Shown: positions 48,701 through 60,007 of the stretch, piece by piece
How the letters are laid out: each line of letters begins with the position of its first letter
Position numbering within the stretch: position 1 is the first letter of the stretch
Assembly (NCBI GenBank): GCA_022885665.1
Contig: JAGQDJ010000085.1
Location: forward strand, 62,001-126,000
DNA length: 64,000 nt
Source of the DNA: Triops longicaudatus
Taxonomy: Eukaryota > Arthropoda > Branchiopoda > Notostraca > Triopsidae
Reading direction: 5' to 3'
The notes under the pieces: model-generated
What the model was told of the DNA's origin: nothing
Databases searched by the model: none
The model's input: only the letters and a program-made list of their open reading frames with translations
Program-made: the position numbers and the translations under genes

Positions 48701-51700
48701 TAATTAAAAGAAAGAACAGTACGTGAGAAAGTCAGTGATTTGAGTTCGAATGAAGCTTACAAGCTTCTGAAACGCAGTTCAAGCCATCACCAGTATAGCC
48801 TGGCAAGCAAACGCATTCCGGAATCTTCCCCTCTTTGACAGTACATTCGGCGTGACTACCGCAACGAACGCTGGCACAAGGATCTTCGCCTGCGATTAAA
48901 TGGAACACACAGTTTTCGCATTGTAATAGTAATATAAAACTAAGAGAAATTACGCTCGCAAATAAAGCCATTGCCACGGAATCCTTCACGACATATGCAA
49001 CGATAAGACCCAGGCTCGTTTAAACATTGAGCGTTGATATCGCACTGATCCGTTCCGTGCAAACATTCGTTAACATCGACGCATCTAGCCTTCTTATTAT
49101 CTGTTGAGCCTTCTTCGTATGACATGGTATACCTGGACACAAATTTTAAAATTAATTCTAATTACATACTGTCAGTGTCATGTTTCTCATTGTATCGGTA
49201 ACACTGTTTTGGAATAGGGCACTTTTTCGGAGCTGCGCTTTTCTTTCACTTTGCCAATTTCTGTCCAGATCGATTCCATTCGTCTTGCAGGGGTCATACA
49301 TTGGCAAAGGATGGAAAAAACACCATACCAGAAAAGTGATCCGTTTGGAAACACTGGTCGACAAATTTTTAGATCGCAGCAAATTTACCCTTTGTTGCAG
49401 ACACAGCGGAAATCATCTCCTCGCACTAAGCAAGAGCTTTGAGGGCCACAAACTTGTTTACCCTTCTCACAAGGGTCCACATCACCTAACAAAAAAAAAA
49501 AGTCACACTCCTAACCAAGGTTTAAAGTTGGGATATACATGAAACAATGAATTAAAATTACTTACTGCCAGGCAACAAGACCTTGCTGGTCATCCCATAT
49601 CGAACAATTTGTTCTTTGGCTTCATAGAGCATAAAACCTTTTGTGACTTTGATACGGAAAGAGCTGGGTCGAGTATCAGCCGGCGCATAGGCGCAATCTT
49701 CGTAGCTTATGGTGTGATCCACAGTCATTGGATGGTCTATGGCTGAACCGCTCCAGCGGAAGGAACGTTGGGTACGAGCTCGGAGCAAACCAGGTGAGAC
49801 TAGCGTGTATTCTTCTTCGTAGTCAGGAATTTCCACCTGGGCTAGTGAAGGAACACTCGGAATCGTGCCATAGATGTTGATTTCGGCCTTCAAGTACCCA
49901 TAGACGTCAACACCTAAGAAGCGTTGCTCGACCATCACGTGTTCACCCGTCTGGGGGAAATTGATCTCCGCCGTATAATTCCATTTCCCTCCTTTTTTAT
50001 ATACAGAAAAAAAGGCAAATATAATCCTTTCTACCTAAATCAGTGCAAGTTAAAAGAAAGAGGCGTTTCCTACCAGTCAACTGGAAGCCATTCAAAGCCC
50101 CCAAATTAGGTTTGGCGAACAACCAACTTATTCCACTACCGATGATGGACATGGACTGAATATCGTAGCCCAAAGTATCAGGAATCTTCGAAAGTGCTGT
50201 GTATGCCCTTCCGTCGGTGACAATAATGTAAGAATGCAATTGCTGATTTTCGAAAGTTACGCCGTTTACCGTGCCACTAATCTTGCCAGTAACTCTTTGT
50301 GGGCTACCTTTTATCGCAAAAATGCATAATAAATAAATTGAACGAAACAAGTTTAATAATAGTGAGGAAATAAAACAAACAAAGTGAAACTTAATGGAAT
50401 TAAAATATTACAAATAAAAAGTTCAATTATTTACTTTCAGGCAAGCAGATTTTTCCGTTTCCGAAAAACCCGGTGGCATTACAAGCGCAGCAATACCCGG
50501 GATTGTAGTCAATACACACGGCCTTGCTGTGGCACGTTAAAGCCCCGAGGGCACAATTCTCTGCGCCGACTAGTTCCAACTCTTCACCTATCAAATAATT
50601 TTGTACGTTAGGCTATTAAATACCCGTATATAATAAAAGAGCTTAGAAACGTTAACTTACGAGCCAAGTTTAAGTCAGGGTGCATTTTGGAGTCAGTGTC
50701 AACTTGACCAATCCGGTATATCCAGAGCCCAGGCACGCCAACGTTGGATGACCTAAGTAATAAGCTCGTTTAGCTCGAAACGAAAAGTACCTGAAATTTG
50801 GAAAAAGAGACAAAGTGGTTCCTCCATAAAGCTTTACTTGTCAAGATTATAAACCTGGTCCGTGCCCGATCCCTTTACAGTGAGATAACGTCTATCGGCA
50901 GCCACAAAGCCTACTTGGGCTATGGCAACGGGCGACTGAGGAATTTTGCCCTCGCTTTGGATCCACTGAATTCCGTGATCCAGGTAAAGGAACAAGGCAT
51001 ACGAATCCTGTCCGTTTGAGGCAATGGCCAATTGAAATGTATTGAAATGGTCGTCTTTCTTGTCGAAATAGCCCACTCGGTCCCACGTAACCACAAACAC
51101 CGAAGTTGCAGCGAAATCTTGACCTTGGCTGAAGTAACGCTGGATGTATTTCGTTGCCGTTTCTACCGCCGCTTGCTCCGTAGTTTCACTTAATTTCGAA
51201 AATAATGCCAACCGTTAAAAATAGTGACCGAAAATACAAGGTCTTAAACTTAACAAGCTCTTTGGCAACATCTAGCTAATAAAAATTGGTTTTTGCTTTT
51301 GAATATTACTGGAATGAGATCAATCCAGCTTGCCGGGTATCGACGTCTGCATAAAAGGGAGCGATGGCGGGATAATCCAACGGGAATTGCACGTTAACAA
51401 AATTGGGCACATCGGATTCAAAGGATACTAATCCATTTTCATTCACCTGCACATAGCAGAAATATACTGTAAGTAGGCATTTCAGGAATAGCAATACAGT
51501 AAGATTCCGGTTGGTATGTAATTGGCACTCCGCAAAGAAAAATCATCTTTAGGAATGCTGGAGCCAATAATAATGGAAACAATAAAGCAAAAAATTATAT
51601 AATGGTTTAATTTAATTTCTCGTTTTAAAACAAGCAAAAATGCAATGGTAATTTGCGACCTAGAGCTCTTTCAACTTATTGAAAATAAAAACTGGCTTTT

Positions 51701-52206
51701 CTCAAAATTGTTGAGTTTGAGGAAATCTATTTTTTTTTCGTACTAGAAGTACTTTATATTGATGCCTACTCACGAACTTAAAAGGGTTATAGGCGTACTT
51801 TTTAGCATAGGCCTATAGGAAGAAAACAGCGTAAGTCGTAACTTCGAAAATAATTTGATGAAAATCTCTGTAGTTTGTATCATAGAATTGGTGGGTGGAA
51901 AACGGAAGGATCAAAATGACCAATTTGTTCTTGCTTTCCTTTTTTAAATAAACTCAAGACGTAATTTCGGTTTCGTACTTTATTACAGTATCAATAATAG
52001 CTTACGTAAATTGACGAGTAATTCTGCTCGTAGAAAACGATGCTAGTATTGAGTTGAATTTCCCGGCTGGCAACATCTTCCATATCTGTGGGTAAGGATT
52101 CATCGGTGGTTCCATCGAAGGGGAAGAATTTGGAAATCGACAATCCATCAGCGCTCAATGTTTGCAATATTAACCCGACACACAGCCCAATAGTTAAGCC
52201 CCCCAT
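45731..52206 (-). CDS. NID1: Nidogen (entactin)
   Basis: A basement-membrane glycoprotein linking laminin and collagen IV. Start ATG at 52206 opens a signal peptide (GGLTIGLCVGLILQTLSADG). Exons read so far: 52206-52006, 51446-51310, 51188-50838, 50752-50661, 50587-50435, 50307-50074, 49988-49566, 49485-49389, 49132 onward, last exon 45819-45731, all in phase where checked. Domain order: NIDO (VNENGLVSFESD...FYADVD, SVFVVTWDRVGYF, SNVGVPGLWIYRIGQ), an EGF-like module, the G2F barrel (GKISGTVNGVTFENQQLHSY), about nine EGF-like modules including a calcium-binding one (VDVNECLHGTDQCDINAQC), YWTD/LY repeats (GSPEGLAIDWASRNIYWVD; NPRSIAIH; LFWSDWNRSGPKIEKANADG), and a short C-terminal EGF-like end (SPCQIQNGGCPAG). 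No thyroglobulin type-1 module was seen, unlike vertebrate nidogens. Confidence 0.93.
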
Positions 52207-52243
52207 TTTTTTCCTATTCTCTACTTTTAGTCTTGCACTGAGC

Positions 52244-52252
52244 TTTATAAAT
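52244..52252 (-). promoter_or_regulatory. TATA box of nidogen
   Basis: ATTTATAAA on the minus strand about 40 bp upstream of the nidogen ATG predicts a start site near 52218, which gives a very short 5' UTR. Confidence 0.4.
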
Positions 52253-52921
52253 ATCACCGAGCTTTCGACAAGAGCCTTGCACTGATTCTTTTGCACTAGA
52301 AGTTATCCTCCGCGGACCCACTTAAAACCACTAAATGGAAGAAGCGTTCCCAAACCCGATGGACTAACCGGATAACCAGTCAACTAGTGACTGCTGGTTT
52401 TGGTGTTACCGGTTTTCTCGAAAGCCATCCTCGCAAAGCCTCCTCCCCCTGTTTTCAAGCCCTTCTATGGATTCCCTTTTCTCAACCAAAATATTTTAAG
52501 ACTTCCTTTCGGCTTCAATGTTGAATTCCAAACAACAATAGTCTAAGCCCCTAGGAAAGACCATCGCGCAGAAACTTATGAGCAGCAGACGAAAGATAAC
52601 CCGATTTGGTATGCTCTTCTATCAAAAAAGGCTAACGCAAATAAACAGTTGTCAGCATGCCATCCATCAAGATTGAAATTCACTGTCAGTGTCAAGGACA
52701 GCGTTGGACAAAAGCCCGAGCCAGAGCACCCGACGTCGCTTAGTATGCTCATAGACAACCGTGCGTGTCTGCGTTCATGTTGTGCGTGTGTAACACGGGC
52801 GAAAAAGTGCGGTGCGTTGCATACATAATGAGTTTCGTCACCTTGTCCCTTTGGAATAGCAACAAAAAGTAGAAATAGCCTTGACTCCTCGGCGAAAATC
52901 TTATCGAAGAGAAAAGGTTCA

Positions 52922-53158
52922 TTGTACATAACATTCTGGCAACAACAACGCATCCTCGAAAACTTCAAGAAACTCGAAACCTTGGATTATATTTCGCTCA
53001 ACGATTTGGCCAAACTGCGTTCAAAGATCAAAGTTTTAGTGGTTAGCATTCCAATTTCCCGGCACTTTTACAACAAAGTTAAACAATCTGGTGTTAAAAC
53101 ATGGGTAACTTGTTTTATCTGTTTTATCTTTCTACGGATCTCTGTCGAAAAACAATAA
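52922..53158 (+). CDS. Small unassigned ORF between nidogen and MTR
   Basis: 78 codons from ATG at 52922. The first two thirds look protein-like, with charged amphipathic helices (ILENFKKLETLDYISLNDLA, KLRSKIKVLVV); the end is less convincing. An AATAAA overlaps the stop region (53153-53158), so any transcript would end almost at once. No domain was recognised, and I see no upstream exon or promoter. It could be a coding remnant, a short gene or chance. Confidence 0.22.
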   Translation: MYITFWQQQRILENFKKLETLDYISLNDLAKLRSKIKVLVVSIPISRHFYNKVKQSGVKTWVTCFICFIFLRISVEKQ

Positions 53159-53201
53159 AAAATCTGTCTTCAAACAAGAATTGGTTTCATATTTGGTCCT
53201 T

Positions 53202-56200
53202 CTAAGATTTCTCGTACGCTAAATGGATATTCAACCACTTTTCCACGTCTTCGACCGACATTTGCTTGCGTTCTGCGTAATCGACAATCTAAATCAAACA
53301 AATATCGTAAATTGAGTGAAATACAACAAAAACAGAAAACAGCGTACTTGATCTTTTTGAATCTTGCCCACTGCAAAGTATTTCGACTTAGGATGAGCAA
53401 AATAAAGGCCCGAAACGGAGGCAGCCGGCTCCATAGCTAGAGAATCCGTGAGTCGAATACCGGTTCTCAACTCTGCTTGCATAATTCGCCACATGGTCAG
53501 TTTCTCTGTATGGTCTGGCTGACTTGGGTAGCCTGGAGCTGGCCGGATGCCCTGGTAAATGATACATCAAGCTCGCTATTCTCTACCGTTTCAATAAGCA
53601 AATTTCAGTTGTGCTGCACCTGGTACTTAATGCGATGCAGTTCAGCAGCTTCCAGACGTTCGCTACTATTATAGCCCCATAGTTCCGTGCGCACCATTTC
53701 ATGCAAATGTTCTGCAAAGGCTTCCGCTAGACGGTCAGCTAAGGCTTTAACCATAATAGCACTATAGTCATCATGTTCAGCGAGATACCTGACAAGTGAG
53801 CCCACGAATTATTTAGACTTTAATATCAGTTTGGCATAAAAAGAGCATACTTTTGGCAAAGTTCGTCCACTCCAAAGCCACAGGAGACAGCAAACGAACC
53901 AACATAATCACTCACGCCAGTTTCCAAAGGCGCTATGAAATCCGAGATGCAGTAATACGGCTCTTCAGCTTCTTTTTCAGCCTACGATCAATTATGTTCA
54001 AAGCACGGGTTTAGATAAGACTGAACACAGAAACAGCAAAAAAAAAAAAAACGTAAAATACTTGTTGTCGCAGACCGCACAAACGCGCAAACGGTTTAGT
54101 GCGTGGCCAGTCATCGTGTTCATACAGTAAAATATCGTCACCGGTGCTATTTGCGGGGTAAAATGAGACCACACCACGTGCTTCTAGGCTGTGATTGTCA
54201 ATAATTTGTTTTAACATAGCTTGGGCATCTTCAAAAACTTTCTTCGCCTCTTCTCCTATAATAGAGTGAAATGTAATTAATAAATATTCTGGGTGAATAT
54301 TAAATAAGAGAGAAATACTTGCCTACGGTAGCATCGTTGAACAATTTGGGGTAATTACGGTTTGGATATTTGCCCCTAAGTTGCCACACGTCGAAAAAAG
54401 GCTTCCAGTCAATATAAGGCACTAAAAGCTTGAGATCGTAGTCAAGAAAGACTTTTTCCCTCACAGACGGTTTAACTTAATGTCGATAACAAAAGCAATT
54501 AGTTAAACCAAACAATATTCAAATTAGACGCTCAAAATAAATATTACTCAAAAAAATAAAAACAAAAAATGAGTAGAAATAATAGATAAAATTATGGTAA
54601 TATAATTACGGGGCATACAATAATATATATAATATAATTACTGGGCGTAAACTCCCCAGCGAAGTCTAATCGTGGACCTTTCGCACGTGCAGCAGCCAGC
54701 GAAAGATAATTCCTATCTTTAAGATTCTCGTAGTGGTCTCGTCGTACATCGTCGTAAGTTTCTTTTAAATCCTCCAGAAACTCGGCTTTTTTCTTCGCGT
54801 CCAAGAGTGAAGAACACTAAAACAAAGAAAAATCACATAAAAACGTAAGACAAGGAGTGCATTTTTCTACACTATTTATCAGACAAATTACCACTACGAC
54901 ACTTTTCGAGGCGTCCAAAACGTGAACCGCGGGGTGGGAATACATTGGTGCAATTTTAACAGCCGTGTGGGCACGGCTTGTGGTCGCTCCGCCAATGAGC
55001 AAAGGAACTGTCAATCCTCTTCGCTGCATCTCCTTGGCTACGTAGATCATTTCGTCCAAAGACGGTGTGATTAAACCCGACAACCCAAGAATATCTAAGG
55101 AAACAAAAATTTATTGCTGAATTTCTTTGTAACTGCCAAGCATTTTTTGTAATTTTTCGCGGTCTTCGAATTTATGTTACCAGCATTTTCTTTTATAACA
55201 GCGTCCAGAATTTTTTCACAAGGCACCATGACTCCCATATCTATGACTCGGAAGTTATTACAGCCCAAAACGACTCCCACGATATTTTTTCCAATGTCGT
55301 GTACGTCTCCTTTCACTGTAGCGAGCACAATCGTGCCAGCGTATCGGTCCTATTAAAGAAAAAGGTTACAATTTTACTATGCTAAACAAGTAAAAATGTT
55401 ACGTTGTCGTTTCCAACGGCGCCGGTTTGTTTGAGCATCTCTTCTCTTTCCTTTTCCATAAAAGGAATCAAATAACCTACCGCCTTTTTCATTACTCGGG
55501 CAGATTTAATAACCTTAGATCGGTAAAGACAAAAAGTATCAACATAATAACAACTTATTTTTCGAACGAGATTTGTACTTGGGGTAAAAACATTTTCCCA
55601 GCGCCGAAAAGATCGCCGACGACGTTCATGCCTTTCATCAGCGGTCCTTCGATGATATTGAGCGGACGGTGATAGGTAATTTTATCTAAACGTGCCTCTT
55701 CTACATCTTCATCGATGTATTTGTCAACACCTTTAACTAAGGCGTATTCCAACCTTTCTGACACAGATAGACTTCTCCAATCTTCAGCAGCGCTGGCTGT
55801 TTTTACAGTCTTGCCATGCGCCTGTGCGTATTCTAATAACTTTTCAGTTGCCTAAAAGCATATAGTACGTAAATAACTCGATTTTCTCAAATGTTGGTCA
55901 GCTTATAATACCGAAGGATCTTTATTCCAGAGAACATTTTCTGAAAGTTCCAGTAACTGGGGTTCGATGCTGTCGTAAACAGGCAAGCTGCCTGCGTTCA
56001 CAATGCCCATATCCATTCCGGCCTTGAAAATAATTATAAAATTAACTCAATCTTGAACTATTACTTTCTACAAAATAGATATTCTTTTTCCTTTTAAAAT
56101 AAGTTAGGAATATCGGTTTGCTGGTATACGACTTCATCTTGGATAATTCAATCTAAAATTACACGTCTAGTGGAAAATGAAAAGCCAGATGGAATTACTT

Positions 56201-59147
56201 TGATGGCGTGGTAGAGAAAAACGGAATGCATTGCTTCTCTGATAGCTTCCATGCCTCGGAATGAGAAAGAAATATTAGAGACACCGCCACTGATTCGGCA
56301 ACCTGGGCAAGCTTCCTAAAATAGTGAAAATATCGAAATCAGGAACTAGATATAAAAGATAAGAAAAGATCGCAGGGTTATCAGAAACAAATCACAACAG
56401 AACAAGTACAGAAAGTTGCAGGACGCAATTTCTTTTATTAATTTTTATTTATTTTATTATTATTATTATTATTTTTACTTTTATCCGGCGAATAGCTTCT
56501 ATGAAAGCTATGCCATAAGTACTATGTTCTTCCATTCCCGTGGCAATAGTTAGGATATTTGGATCGAAAATGATGTCATTGGGGTCAAAACCAGCTTTTT
56601 CAGTAAGTAAGCGGAAGGAGCGACAACATATTTCTACTTTCCGATCTGCATCTGCTGCCTATCAAGAAAATGTAGATTTACAATACAACTTTTAAGTCGT
56701 CTCAATTCTAAGGTTGCTTGTACTTGTCCCATTTCGTCAAAAGCCATAACGACGACAGCTGCTCCGTAATTTTTAATCGTCCTTGCTTTTCGCAAGAAGT
56801 CTTCTTCGCCTTCTTTCAGAGATATGGAGTTGACGATACATTTGCCTTGACAGGATTTTAAGCCAGCTTCGATCACTTCGAAATTAGAAGAATCAATACA
56901 TAGCGGCACCTAATATATAACCCCAAAAAAATAATTAAAAAAAACTTCGCACAGAGATTTTACAAAGATGATACAATTTAATTAAAAAAAAATAGCAAAC
57001 GGAAATTAAACGAAAAAGGCTTTGTACTTTAGCTACATCTGGTTCAGAGGCGATCAGATTGAGGAAACGTGTCATGGTTCGAGGTCCGTCCAGCATGCCT
57101 TCATCCATATTTATATCCAAGACTTGAGCTCCATTTTCTACTTGGTCTTTGGCTATGCTCAAAGCTTCCTAAAAATATGCAGAAAAATATTGATTACAAG
57201 AGTTTCTTCGCGAGATGCTTAAAAAATGACAGCCTACGTCAAATTTGCCCTCTTTAATGAGACGCAGAAACTTGCGAGATCCAGCGACATTGCATCTTTC
57301 TCCAATGTTGACGAAATTGGTCTCTTTGCTTATCCGAAAAGGTTCCAGTCCGGATAACAAAGTTTGTCCTTTAAAAGGTTCAGCGTTTCGTACTCGAGGC
57401 TTGTAATTTTTAACGACTTCTTTAATGGCCCTAGCAATGTTCGTTAGTTGAATTTATGATCTTGGAAGAGACAAAAGGTCAGTGTACCTAATATGATCTG
57501 GCGTAGTGCCGCAACAACCACCTACAATATTAACCAAGCCATCGGCAGCAAAACTTCTCAGGTTTTCTCCAGTAATCGCTGGTGTCTCATCATATTGACC
57601 AAAAGTATTCGGTAAGCCTGTTTTTCGTAAAAAATCATATTTAATAGCTAGTTAATTAAAAATAAGTCAAAATCCTTACCGGCGTTGGGATAACAAATAA
57701 CGTAAGCCGACGTAGCTTTTCCAATTGTTTCAATAAACGGCCTCATCTCTTGTGCTCCTAAAGCGCAGTTCAACCCAACGCTTTAGTATCCATGGAAAAC
57801 AGAAGAGGACAACCCCAAGAAACAGAAAAATAAAATAAAAATAAACACTGAATGACAATGAATGAACAATACCTACAATAAATAAATGGCAAAGGAAATT
57901 AATCTTATTATGTGAAAACAAGATCTTCAAGCTTACCATAATGGTTCAGCGTGTGAGATACTAACTACAAATGCTTCTCCAGTTTGGCCCGATAAGGTAC
58001 GTCCACTTCTGTCAACAATGGTACCGGAAATCTGCAATATGCAGATACGTTTAGCAGTCACCTTACAGTTTTTTTTTTTTAATTTACTAAAATGGGAACA
58101 GGATCATAGCTCGTTTCGAAGAGTTTTTTAACAGCGTAAATGGCAGCTTTTGCGTTCGCCGTATCGAATATCGTTTCGATTAACAATATGTCTGCTCCGC
58201 CATCCAGAAGACCTCGGGCTTGTTCCGAATAAGCGTTAACCAATTCGTCGAAAGCTGCCCAACACGAGAGAAGTAATTACAAATGAATGAATTGGGAAAA
58301 GAACTAGTGAAAACAAAACGAACAAATGTTTCTGAAAAAAAATTCAAAGCTTGTAACAATTTGTAACGTCAACAATTTTTGAAACTCCAGATTTAACACA
58401 TACAACTTCAACGGTCTATACTAGGCTAAGCATAATTAACCAAAAAAGAAGGAAACGTGATGATAAACATAGGAAAGCAATGATAACAGTTTCTCGAATA
58501 TTACTGATATTTCGAAAATCGGGTCGTTCCACGGAAGGAGAAATGGACAAAGTCCGATTCGTTGGGCCCAAAGCTCCAGCTACCCAACAAGTTCGGCCAG
58601 TAGCTTTCATAACATCTTCTACAGCTCGACACGCTAATTGCGCTGATTCAAAGTTTATACGATAGGCTAGTTTCTCGAGACCATAATCGGCTTGCGCTAC
58701 CCACGTGCCGCTAAATGTATTCGTTTCAATAATATCCGCTCCCGATTCCAGATAAGCCTGCCAAAAAATAAAAAATCAAGAAACGTAACAAAAACACAAT
58801 AAATAAAAATCAATAAATGGGATTACTTTATGAATTTCGTAAATAATATTCGGTCTAGTCAGACTTAGCAAGTCATTGTTGCCTTTTAAATTGTTGGGGT
58901 GATTAGCGAATTCCGTGCCTCGAAAATCTTCTTCTTCCAATTTGTGACGCTGAATCATCGTACCCATTGCCCCATCGATCACTATAATTCTCTGTGCCAA
59001 TTCCTCTTCTAATTTCTGGGCTTTCGCTGTGGAAGGAAAAAATACCATTAACATTCCCTTCACATGCATTTTAAAAAGATTCACGGCTTTACGTTTCCAT
59101 TTCGGTTGCGCGGGATGAATAGTATAAGTATCTTCCACGGGAGGCAT
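53202..59147 (-). CDS. MTR: Cobalamin-dependent methionine synthase (MTR)
   Basis: A cytosolic enzyme moving a methyl group from 5-methyltetrahydrofolate to homocysteine through cobalamin. Start chosen at 59147 (MPPVEDTYTIHPAQP): exon 1, 59147-59093, joins in phase to exon 2 from 59026 (KAQKLEEELAQRIIVIDGAMGTMIQ). The final exon is 53288-53202. Homocysteine domain: GAMGTMIQ, AGALGPTNRTLSISPSVERPDFRN, GLNCALGA and GGCCGTTPDH (zinc cysteines present). Pterin domain: NFVNIGERCNVAGSRKF, LDINMDEGMLDGP, PLCIDSSNFEVIEAGLKSCQGK. Cobalamin domain: DVHDIGKNIVGVVLGCNNF (DxHxxG cobalt-ligand motif) and PLLIGGATTSRAHTAVK. Activation domain: RGVVSFYPANS, MVKALADRLAEAFAEHLHE, GIRLTDSLAMEPAASVSGLYF, and the end VEDVEKWL. 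All four modules are present in order with many short introns, and no break was seen. Confidence 0.95.
56454..56473. repeat. (TTA)n microsatellite in an MTR intron
   Basis: About six to seven TTA units inside a wider A/T-rich intron stretch (56430-56480). Confidence 0.7.
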
Positions 59148-59687
59148 TGCGCCAAGGGCACTACTGTGTATCCTATGAAACTTAGCGAGAGGCGATATCC
59201 GAAAGGCAGCTGGAAGGCAAATGAGACCGAGCTCACTCTCGGACAAGGTTCTTTATACTATCACCACACTGCTACGTATCGCTTCATAAAAGAGAGGGAG
59301 ATAAAGTCAGATTTCCTCGGCATATCAACGCAATAACGAAAATAGTTTTACGTAATAGACCAACACGGGATTTTCGGATTTTATGTTTTTGTGTGTGTTT
59401 TACATTACTGTTGATATTGTGCACATGCTATTTGTTTATTATGTTTGAAAATGACAACGTTGTTGGCTGTTTCTTGCATGGTATTCGCGAGCGATGGCGC
59501 TCGCTTACAAAAATACTAAGTATTTCGAAACCATTTTAAAATTTACCACTATTTGCCTCATATTAAAATGATTATTTTTTTCACTTTTCAGTCAATTAGA
59601 GTTAAAAAGAATTCATTGTTGTTGTTTTTTAACTGCATAATGGAAAACAATATGATTCTATTGTAATTTGAAGAGCGCGCTGCTGAT

Positions 59688-59744
59688 GGGCGGAGTTAGA
59701 GCCTAGCGCTCATTGGCTGAACAGTTGAGTTGACAGAATTTGAA
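59688..59744. promoter_or_regulatory. MTR/TTK divergent promoter motifs: GC box, CCAAT box, CHR
   Basis: GGGCGG (59688-59693), inverted CCAAT (ATTGG, 59712-59716) and TTTGAA (59739-59744) sit between the MTR and TTK start codons. CCAAT plus a CHR (TTTGAA) is the usual pair in promoters of G2/M genes, repressed by DREAM and activated by MMB, and TTK is a mitotic gene. Function here is inferred. Confidence 0.45.
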
Positions 59745-60007
59745 CGACTAACGTTCCTTTGCGTAGAAAATGTTGTAAATTTTACTATTTTGAAGTCGCT
59801 GTGCTGCAAATTAGTGAACTCATTTGTAGAATTTTAGTAGAGACCGCGTAATTTCAGCTACTTCGTGAGTAAAAACTCTCTTGCAGTGTTTCTGTATTAA
59901 TATTGTAATAACCTTTTGTATATGTAGGATACAGCTTACTTGGTATATCGTCGAGTGATCTTGGATGAAGCTGAGTATACGTCATCAACGAAACCGGAGG
60001 AAGAATC

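Noticed and set aside
49158..49382. Minus-strand open frame inside nidogen as an extra exon
   Set aside because: Joining 49389 directly to 49132 restores a proper EGF module (CVCNKGY...RCVDVNEC) in phase, so this is intron.
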